Below, one piece after another: positions 28,780 to 34,669 of a stretch of DNA of 34,669 bases. Position 1 is the stretch's first letter. The number at the start of each line of letters is the position of its first letter. A program made the position numbers and the translations under genes. Where the stretch lies: positions 5,001 to 39,669 of the forward strand of contig NZ_JAFRSC010000009.1 of NCBI RefSeq assembly GCF_017427765.1. Reading direction: 5' to 3'. The notes under the pieces were generated by a model. It was given only the letters and a program-made list of their open reading frames with translations, was not told the origin of the DNA and searched no databases. The DNA comes from Methanobrevibacter sp. Lineage in GTDB: Archaea > Methanobacteriota > Methanobacteria > Methanobacteriales > Methanobacteriaceae.

Positions 28780-29712
28780 ATGGAAATCTTAGACAATGAC
28801 TTGAATGCCGAAATAATTGGGTTTGGAGCCTTAAATGTTGATAAATTATACTCTGTAGACAGTATTGTATCTTCAGATGAAGAAAGCTTCATTACCAATG
28901 AAACCGATACTCCCGGAGGATCAGCAGCCAATACGATTGTTGGACTGGCACGTCTGGGATGTGATACATCAATCATCGGAAAAATCGCTGAAGATGAAGA
29001 CGGTGATTTGATTGAGTATAATCTGGCAATTAATGGAGTTTATACTAACAATTTGATTTATTCAGAAACCGGCTCTACCGGAAAATGTTTAGGATTTGTT
29101 GACAAAAATGGCGAGAGATGTCTTTATATTTCTCCGGGAGTTAATAATGAAATCCAAATTGATGAAATCAATCCGTTATACATTATGAGATGTAAAATCA
29201 TGCATTATACATCATTTGTCGGAAATTCATTCAATACTCAAATTGAATTGCTGGAAAAACTCAGTGATGAAACATTATTGAGTTTTGATCCTGGAATGCT
29301 GTATGTACAAAAAGGATTTGATGAACTAAAGCCTATTTTGGATAGGACTGATATTTTACTCATTAACGAATCAGAATTAAGATTACTTTGTAATAATGAA
29401 AATTCTTCACTAAAAGAATTAGCTATTAATTTCCTGGATATGGGAATCGAAACTATTGTTGTAAAGCAAGGCTCAAAGGGAGTTTATGCAATAAATAATA
29501 ATGAGGAGTGTCAGGTGGATGCATTCAAATGCAGTGTTGTTGACACTACCGGTGCCGGTGACAGTTTCAATAGCGGATTTTTATATTCTTTTTTAAGAGG
29601 ATATGATCTTGAAAAATCCTGTAAAATTGGAAATTGGGTGGCTAGTAAAGCTATTGAAGGATTTGGTATGGAAAAATTCCCATCTTTAAAAGAATTGGAG
29701 GAATTTTTTTAA
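28780..29712 (+). CDS. PfkB/ribokinase-family sugar kinase
   Basis: A 310-residue small-molecule kinase. The N-terminal PfkB signature is DTPGGSAANTIVGLARLG (43-60), and the C-terminal signature VVDTTGAGDSFNSGF holds the catalytic base Asp261 and the anion hole. Both are intact. The family phosphorylates sugars, nucleosides or related alcohols; no motif here tells which. It lies 9 nt after the Ftr-like gene in the eha operon, an unexpected setting for a sugar kinase, though a kinase is known at the same place in related methanogens. Confidence 0.85.
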   Translation: MEILDNDLNAEIIGFGALNVDKLYSVDSIVSSDEESFITNETDTPGGSAANTIVGLARLGCDTSIIGKIAEDEDGDLIEYNLAINGVYTNNLIYSETGSTGKCLGFVDKNGERCLYISPGVNNEIQIDEINPLYIMRCKIMHYTSFVGNSFNTQIELLEKLSDETLLSFDPGMLYVQKGFDELKPILDRTDILLINESELRLLCNNENSSLKELAINFLDMGIETIVVKQGSKGVYAINNNEECQVDAFKCSVVDTTGAGDSFNSGFLYSFLRGYDLEKSCKIGNWVASKAIEGFGMEKFPSLKELEEFF

Positions 29713-29752
29713 GAAATAAAAATTTAAATAAAAAGGGTTAGTTGGTAATAAT

Positions 29753-30580
29753 ATGAATGTATCTTTTATAAAACAGATGAAAAACTTGGAACGTGAAGTT
29801 TTGTTAAAATCTGTTGAATTAGATGATGATGGCGATGATTTCCAATTTGAATTGGATGATTTTAGCACATCTGAAGAAATCATAGCTATTGCACCTAGGT
29901 GTGTAAGATGTAATACTTGTGTTGGAGAATGTCCAGTTAATGCAATCGAACCAGCTAATATTTTTAGACTAGCTAAGATAACTGATAAATGTGTTAAATG
30001 TGAAATTTGTGTGCAAACGTGTCCAGTTGCCGCAATCAAATTAATTGATAATTCAGTTATTTATGATAATGAGGGCGAAGAGGGCGTTATTGATTATAAT
30101 TTGGGTAATGTCAGCTGTTCTCATAGAGTTGTTCGTATGAACAGTATTTCAATTGATTATACTGTTGATAATAATTGGGATGACTGTGCAAATTTATGTC
30201 CAACAAATGCATTTACTTTAGAATTTAAAGAGTTTTTCGACAAAAAAGGTTTGGATTTAGGCATAGATTTGATAGATGATGAATTATATCCACATATTAA
30301 TGAAAACATGTGTATAGGATGCGGTGCATGTGTTGAAATTTCATTAAATGACAATGCAGTTGAACTTGATAGGTACATCGGACCTATTGTTCACAGCAGA
30401 AATCTTGATATTAATCATGAGGCATGTGTAAATTGTTATTTATGTGAAGAAAATTGCCCAACTGCGGCAATAGAATTAATTGATGGTGAAGTTGTCTGGG
30501 ATAATGATAAATGTATAAGATGTGTTGAATGCACAAATCATTGTCCTGTTGGCGCATTAAAAAGAGTTGAAATTGAATAA
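29753..30580 (+). CDS. Eha-associated polyferredoxin with a reduced central cluster pair
   Basis: A 275-residue protein with an acidic N-terminus and three ferredoxin-like pairs. Pair one (Cys50-60 and Cys80-90) and pair three (Cys225-235 and Cys254-264) are complete. The middle pair is reduced: the first half keeps only Cys145 and Cys149 (DDCANLCP), the second has Cys187, Cys190 and Cys193, with Ser197 where the fourth cysteine should be. That leaves ligands for exactly one cluster, so five clusters are predicted. An isolated Cys122 is nearby. It probably takes electrons from Eha to a partner not yet known. Confidence 0.82.
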   Translation: MNVSFIKQMKNLEREVLLKSVELDDDGDDFQFELDDFSTSEEIIAIAPRCVRCNTCVGECPVNAIEPANIFRLAKITDKCVKCEICVQTCPVAAIKLIDNSVIYDNEGEEGVIDYNLGNVSCSHRVVRMNSISIDYTVDNNWDDCANLCPTNAFTLEFKEFFDKKGLDLGIDLIDDELYPHINENMCIGCGACVEISLNDNAVELDRYIGPIVHSRNLDINHEACVNCYLCEENCPTAAIELIDGEVVWDNDKCIRCVECTNHCPVGALKRVEIE

Positions 30581-30595
30581 AAATGGGGTCTGTTT

Positions 30596-31231
30596 ATGAG
30601 AGCAAAAGGATTAATGGATAAAGATTTTGTGTACTTAAACTGTGAAGACAGCGTAGTTGAAGTTTCAAAAGTAATGGAAGAAATCAGACGTTTTACATGT
30701 CCTGTTGTAAACGATAACAAACAATTAGTGGGATGGATTACCTCTTTTGATATTACTAGAGGTTTAAGAGAAGGAAATGAGAAAATTTCTGAAATCATGA
30801 GTGGCTATGAAGAAATTGCTACAGTTCATGAAAATGATCCTGCAAGAAAAGCAGTGCTTTTAACAGCTAACAATAAATTTGTTACCGTGCCGGTTGTAAA
30901 TGATGAAAATCAGGTCATTGGTATGGTTCGTGCCTGTGATATTGTAGAACTCTTATCTGATTTGTATGATATTAAAGTAGTAAAATTATACAAGGCTATG
31001 CAAAACCAACTCAAAGGTGTTACATGGGACGAATTGATGGCTGCTTCTGCATTAGTATCTAAAAAGACTACTGGTGTAAAAATTACTCCTGAAGAATATG
31101 AAGCAAGCATTATGAATTCTACTTTCGGAGAGGCTATCTGGGCTACTGGCGGTTTGGAAAAATTCTTTGCAGGTTTGATTTCTGTTGGTGAAATGGTTAT
31201 TGCACGTCGTGTAGGAAAAGCAAGAAAATAA
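30596..31231 (+). CDS. CBS-domain pair protein
   Basis: A 211-residue soluble protein. Two CBS domains span about residues 1-55 (CPVVNDNKQLVGWITSFDI) and 60-122 (VPVVNDENQVIGMVRACDI), forming a Bateman module that usually binds adenine nucleotides or related ligands. The last 80 residues form a separate region with TWDELMAASALVSKK and an FGEAIWATGGLEKF segment, of no family I recognise. It is the last gene of the eha transcript, followed by a hairpin terminator, and may sense energy state for the complex; that is inference. Confidence 0.82.
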   Translation: MRAKGLMDKDFVYLNCEDSVVEVSKVMEEIRRFTCPVVNDNKQLVGWITSFDITRGLREGNEKISEIMSGYEEIATVHENDPARKAVLLTANNKFVTVPVVNDENQVIGMVRACDIVELLSDLYDIKVVKLYKAMQNQLKGVTWDELMAASALVSKKTTGVKITPEEYEASIMNSTFGEAIWATGGLEKFFAGLISVGEMVIARRVGKARK

Positions 31232-31287
31232 CATTAATTTAACGCTTTTAAACAACTCTATAACTTGCACGACAGCTCTATTTAATA

Positions 31288-31310
31288 GTGAAATTAATAT
31301 TTAATTTCAC
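31288..31310 (+). terminator. Hairpin terminator of the eha operon
   Basis: A perfect 10-bp stem (GTGAAATTAA / TTAATTTCAC) with a 3-base loop lies 56 nt past the CBS gene stop, followed by a run of seven T at about 31319-31325. No other strong stop signal is seen within the 14-kb cluster. Confidence 0.65.
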
Positions 31311-31385
31311 TTATGATCTTTTTTTAACATATTGCCAAAATATTTAATATCTAGTTAAATATAGATATCAGTATTTAGGTGAATT

Positions 31386-33254
31386 ATGAATAATAAAATA
31401 AAATTTTTAGTGATATGTATCCTTTTTTCATTGTTTAGTATTGCTAGTGTTTCGGCTAATGATAATGCTACATCCAGTTTAGATGATGGGCATTCTCTAG
31501 GAATGGATGCTATTAAAGAAACGCCTGCAATTTCTATTAATGCATCAGCTGTTTATACCGGCCAGTCAATTGCCGTATCACTTAAAGATTCGAATAATAA
31601 TCCGATTGCTAATCAATCTATTGGAATTTCTCTTAAAGAATTTGATGAGGATTTTAATCAAAATTTCACTGATAGCTCTGATGGTGGAGATTATTCTATT
31701 TTAACAAATAATGATGGTTTAGCTAATTTAGAGTTAAATTTAAAGTCCAATAATTACATTTTAAATGTTATTTTTGAGGGTAATGACAAATTTGCATCTG
31801 TTAATGAAACATTTGATATTGATGTTTTAAAATTACCGACAATAATTACAGCATCCAATACTACTATTCTTCAGGGAAAATATCTGTATATGACTTTGAA
31901 GGATAAATTTGGCAATGTGTTAAATAATACTGAGATATATTTCAGCATTGGCAACAGTATCTATTACAGAACAACTGATGAAAACGGTACAACATCTCTT
32001 CAAATTAATCTGATTGGTGAAAAAACATATTCAATTATTGTCGGTTTTGACGGAAACGATTATTATGATTTTTATTATGAAAATTTTCCGATATTTGTCG
32101 TTGCAACCACATCCATTGAAATCGGAAACAGCAAACTTCTAACCAATGGATATTTGAGGATTTATCTAAAAAGTTACACTCCATCAGCCATTTATAAAAA
32201 AAGCATAACTGTTAAAATCGGATCTAAAATTTATAAAAAGAAAACAAATTCTGAAGGAATTCTGATATTTAAACCAAAATTGGGTACTAGTAATTATTTG
32301 GTTGAAGTTTCTTTTAAAGGAAGCTCATCTGTTGTTGGTTGCGAAAACTCAAAGAAGGTCAAGGGCGTTAAAGGCAGTGTGAGAAATCCTTTAGAGCAAA
32401 AAGTTCCATGGGTCAACGGAAAACCTAACATTGATGTAATGCCTATTAATTATGCTATGGCTAATGGGGATATGACATACACTGTTACAAAGACCCAATA
32501 TATGGAAGTCATTAAACGGGATAGCTATTGTTTATATTTGAATAGCAAACTGTCAAAATATACATTTTTCAAATCTAAAGCAGAACCAAAATTGAATCAT
32601 GTTATTATGAGGGAAAAATGGAATGTGATTGAGAGGGCTTTAAATGAAAAGCTTGTTGAAAAGAATCAGAAGAATTATTGGCCGGGTGCAATAACAGTTT
32701 CTCTTAAAGGCAAATCCTATACTTATAGTGAAGTTTGTGACTGGCAGGAAACTGACTATACCTGTGGGCCTGCTGCTGGAAGTGTTTGCAGTCAGGTTTT
32801 AAGGAATTATGTCTGTGAAAGCTATTTGGCAAAGCTGGCAGGTTCAAAACCTGTTGTCGGTACATCTCCATATTCACTTAAAGTAACATTGGGAAAATTC
32901 TTCAGCTGTTCATATTTTTATAAAAGTACTTTTAATTATGCTCTAAATCAGCTCAAAAAAGGTGGCTGTGCATTAATATTTCATGCTCCAAATCATTATG
33001 TAACTATTTTGGATATCAGTAAGGATGGCAAAAAGGTTTTAGTAAGCAACTCTTTGGGCAGTTATGGTGGAGTCAGTACTGGTTGGGTTAAAGTAAGCTA
33101 TATGAAAACAAGATTCTGTTCTGTAGACAATAGTCTAATTGTTAAACTTAAATACAACATATCTAAATCAAATAAAAAGACAATTAACAACTTTTATTCG
33201 AGTATGGGCACTAGTTGGGTTCGTCAAAATACTTCTCAAGGGATTTTAGTTTAA
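31386..33254 (+). CDS. Secreted adhesin-like protein with C39-like cysteine peptidase domain
   Basis: A 622-residue exported protein. A signal peptide covers about 1-24 (hydrophobic core FLVICILFSLFSIA, cleavage near SVSA). Three Ig-like (Big/invasin-type) beta repeats follow at about 47-147, 150-237 and 240-330. The C-terminal part contains a papain-like C39-type domain: Gln454 and Cys460 in WQETDYTCGPAAGS, His537 in APNHYVTILDI and Asn555 in SNSLGSYGG. There is no C-terminal membrane anchor. Methanobrevibacter species carry many such adhesin-like proteins. It could act on cell-wall peptides or proteins; the substrate is unknown. AGGTG precedes the ATG. Confidence 0.8.
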   Translation: MNNKIKFLVICILFSLFSIASVSANDNATSSLDDGHSLGMDAIKETPAISINASAVYTGQSIAVSLKDSNNNPIANQSIGISLKEFDEDFNQNFTDSSDGGDYSILTNNDGLANLELNLKSNNYILNVIFEGNDKFASVNETFDIDVLKLPTIITASNTTILQGKYLYMTLKDKFGNVLNNTEIYFSIGNSIYYRTTDENGTTSLQINLIGEKTYSIIVGFDGNDYYDFYYENFPIFVVATTSIEIGNSKLLTNGYLRIYLKSYTPSAIYKKSITVKIGSKIYKKKTNSEGILIFKPKLGTSNYLVEVSFKGSSSVVGCENSKKVKGVKGSVRNPLEQKVPWVNGKPNIDVMPINYAMANGDMTYTVTKTQYMEVIKRDSYCLYLNSKLSKYTFFKSKAEPKLNHVIMREKWNVIERALNEKLVEKNQKNYWPGAITVSLKGKSYTYSEVCDWQETDYTCGPAAGSVCSQVLRNYVCESYLAKLAGSKPVVGTSPYSLKVTLGKFFSCSYFYKSTFNYALNQLKKGGCALIFHAPNHYVTILDISKDGKKVLVSNSLGSYGGVSTGWVKVSYMKTRFCSVDNSLIVKLKYNISKSNKKTINNFYSSMGTSWVRQNTSQGILV

Positions 33255-33300
33255 TTTTTATTTCTTTTTTTCATAAATAAGAAAGTATTTTATCTTAAAT

Positions 33301-33344
33301 GTGAAAGAATACTCAGACCTCTGTAGGTCGGAGATGAATTTCAC
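33301..33344 (+). repeat. Left-end hairpin of the tnpB element
   Basis: An inner stem CTCAGACCT / AGGTCGGAG with one A-G mismatch and loop CTGT (33312-33333) is enclosed by a perfect 6-bp outer stem, GTGAAA at 33301-33306 and TTTCAC at 33339-33344. It lies in the 212-nt gap between the adhesin gene and tnpB. Confidence 0.65.
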
Positions 33345-33466
33345 AAAAAACGTATTATATTTTTTTAATCATATTAGTTTTCAAATGCTCTCTCGCGATT
33401 ATTTATTATATTAAATAGTGTTATAATAAGTATTATAAAAGTTTTTAGTGATGGGGAGTATTTTTT

Positions 33467-34566
33467 ATGGTTTATAGGTCTTGTAGGCATCGTGTTTATC
33501 CTAATCAAAAACAAAAAAGTTGTTTAAAGAATATTTGGGAAATTCACGTTTCATTCACAATAACCTAATTGGGGAAATAGAATACAACAGACGTATAGCC
33601 AATATATTCCATTCTAGTGCACCCTATGTTAACAATAAGTATATGGAATCTATATTTAACTATTTAAGGCAATGGTATCATTTTATTAATGATTTGGATA
33701 TTAATACTATGCAGGCATGTTATAAACCCGTACTCCAGGCCTACGATAACTTTTTTAAACGAGGATTCGGACATCCGAAATTCAAAAAAAAGTACCATTC
33801 CTCACAATCAGTAAAAATCAACAACATAAACAACAGAATACATGTAAAAAAGGGTAAATTATACTGGAAACCACTGGGATGGATCAACCTCAAAGGATAC
33901 AGACCAGAAATAACAGGTAAAATAAAACACATACGAATACAATTAAAAAACAGCCAATGGTTCATAATAATCGTATATGATTCTCCGCTACCGGAACATT
34001 TACCTAAAACCGGAAAAGAAGTCGGAATAGATTTAGGTGTTAAAACATTAGCCACACTTTCAGACAGTAAAGCAAAAGCCACGCTAAAACTAAATGAAAT
34101 AGACGCTAAAATACAAAAAACACAAAAAAATCTAAAAAGAAAAGAACACCGCAGTGAAAACTATCAAAAAACCCTAAAAACCTTACACAAACACATAAAC
34201 AAAAAAAACAACATCAAAAGAGAATACTACCAAAAAATAAGCAAAGACATAGTCAAAGAATACGACATAATCAAAATGGAAAACCTAAACCTAAAAGAAA
34301 TGATACTAGACCATGACTACAGCAAAGAACTACACACAGCCAGCCTAGGAATGCTAAAAAACATGATAAAATACAAATGCGAATTATACGGCAAAAAATT
34401 CATCGAAGTACCCAGATACTATGCATCCTCACAATACTGTCATGTCTGCGGCTACAAAAACACAGATTTAACCATAAAAGAACGTAACTGGCAATGCCCA
34501 AACTGCGGAACAATCCTAGACAGAGACCTGAACGCCGCCATAAACATTTTAAACTATGGAAAATAA
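33467..34566 (+). CDS. tnpB: RNA-guided endonuclease TnpB, frameshifted near the N-terminus
   Basis: An IS605 OrfB/TnpB protein. The ATG at 33467 after GGGGAG encodes MVYRSCRHRVYPNQKQK, the expected TnpB start, but the remaining frame (from 33520, 348 codons) is displaced by one base. Adding one A to the A6 run at 33513-33518 joins them into about 366 residues. Counting residues from 33520, the RuvC residues are intact: Asp171 in GIDLGVKTLA, Glu254 in IKMENLNL, and Asp334/Asp336 in LDRDLNAAINI, with a zinc finger at Cys307, Cys310, Cys326 and Cys329. TnpB cuts DNA guided by an RNA from the element's right end. It may be a recent pseudogene, a slippage product, or a sequencing error. Confidence 0.85.
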
Positions 34567-34669
34567 TATAATAATATATGAACTCTGAGACCCAGAGGGA
34601 TAGCTCGGTAATCCTAAGACTCACTGAGAGACTTACAGCCCGAGAATCTCCGACCTCTACAGGTCGGAG
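34567..34669 (+). ncRNA. Probable omega-RNA (TnpB guide scaffold)
   Basis: The region right after tnpB folds into three elements: stem CTCTG/CAGAG (34583-34597); an outer stem CTCGG (34604-34608)/CCGAG (34640-34644) enclosing TAAGACTC/GAGACTTA (34615-34622 and 34628-34635, one A-A mismatch); and the perfect right-end hairpin. TnpB guide RNAs are known to derive from the 3' end of tnpB and the right end, with the guide taken from flanking DNA. The guide would lie past the window. The 5' end may be inside tnpB. Confidence 0.55.
34648..34669 (+). repeat. Right-end hairpin of the tnpB element
   Basis: A perfect 9-bp stem CTCCGACCT / AGGTCGGAG with loop CTAC that ends at the very last base of the window. 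Its 3' arm is identical to that of the left-end hairpin. Confidence 0.7.

Larger units (their letters stand above)
33301..34669 (+). mobile_element. IS200/IS605-family element with tnpB only (right end at or beyond window edge)
   Basis: The left end is marked by a structured hairpin at 33301-33344 and the right end by a hairpin at 34648-34669 that share AGGTCGGAG in the same orientation. This is the layout of IS200/IS605 subterminal palindromes, not of inverted terminal repeats. Between them is tnpB; no tnpA is present, so movement would need a transposase supplied in trans. Codon use in tnpB (AAC and ATA preferred) differs from neighbours, which prefer AAT and ATT. Exact borders cannot be placed without an empty site. 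Confidence 0.7.

Noticed and set aside
17110..31231. Assignment of the hydrogenase operon as Ehb
   Set aside because: The ehb operon has 17 genes with one large 14-cluster polyferredoxin and a small ferredoxin. Here there are twelve membrane proteins followed by a six-cluster and a ten-cluster polyferredoxin, which matches Eha.
32340..32740. Pseudomurein-binding repeats in the adhesin-like protein
   Set aside because: The stretch around NYWPGAITVSLKGKSY is faintly similar to such repeats, but I could not match the motif well enough to call it.
33513..33519. Canonical A AAA AAG heptamer for -1 ribosomal frameshifting in tnpB
   Set aside because: The heptamer is present, but its required zero frame is the downstream TnpB frame and not the incoming N-terminal frame. 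Only simple slippage on the A-run would work.

Overview
The window looks like chromosomal DNA from a low-GC hydrogenotrophic methanogen of the Methanobacteriales, most likely Methanobrevibacter. The grounds are strong AT bias, an archaeal split GMP synthetase, archaeal GatD/GatE, the Eha energy-converting hydrogenase operon, a secreted adhesin-like protein, and TATA-box promoters with GGTG/GGAG ribosome binding sites. No rRNA, tRNA or CRISPR array was found.

Positions 1-6344 hold housekeeping genes, mostly on the minus strand: the tail of a Cgi121-like KEOPS subunit (+), a short DegT-type PLP enzyme, the NreA DNA repair protein with a C-terminal PCNA-binding peptide, a three-gene guaAA / small acidic protein / guaAB cluster, a 48-residue membrane peptide (+), thioredoxin reductase and a HEAT-repeat protein. 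Positions 6345-14650 (minus) form one tightly packed run read as XRE-cupin regulator, AMP-forming acyl-CoA synthetase, vorC, vorB, vorA, gatD, gatE. The synthetase and VOR can activate branched short-chain acids and carboxylate them to branched 2-oxoacids (or run in reverse). A direct repeat at the predicted transcription start is a candidate operator.

Positions 14859-16997 hold a small protein with a CxxCxxCxxH tail (+), a CPBP membrane protease and a nucleotide-sugar epimerase (both -).

Positions 17110-31231 (+) are a 22-gene operon: ehaA to ehaR, then an Ftr-like protein, a PfkB kinase, an extra polyferredoxin and a CBS-domain protein. It ends in a perfect 10-bp hairpin plus T-tract. Eha couples ion flow to reduction of ferredoxin by H2, which supplies low-potential electrons for CO2 reduction and biosynthesis. 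The tail genes look like poorly understood accessory or regulatory parts.

Positions 31386-33254 encode a secreted protein with Ig-like repeats and a C39-like cysteine peptidase domain. From about 33301 to the window end is an IS200/IS605-family element with only tnpB. It has matching terminal hairpins, a 1-nt frameshift near the start of tnpB, and a structured omega-RNA-like 3' region that runs to the last base of the window.
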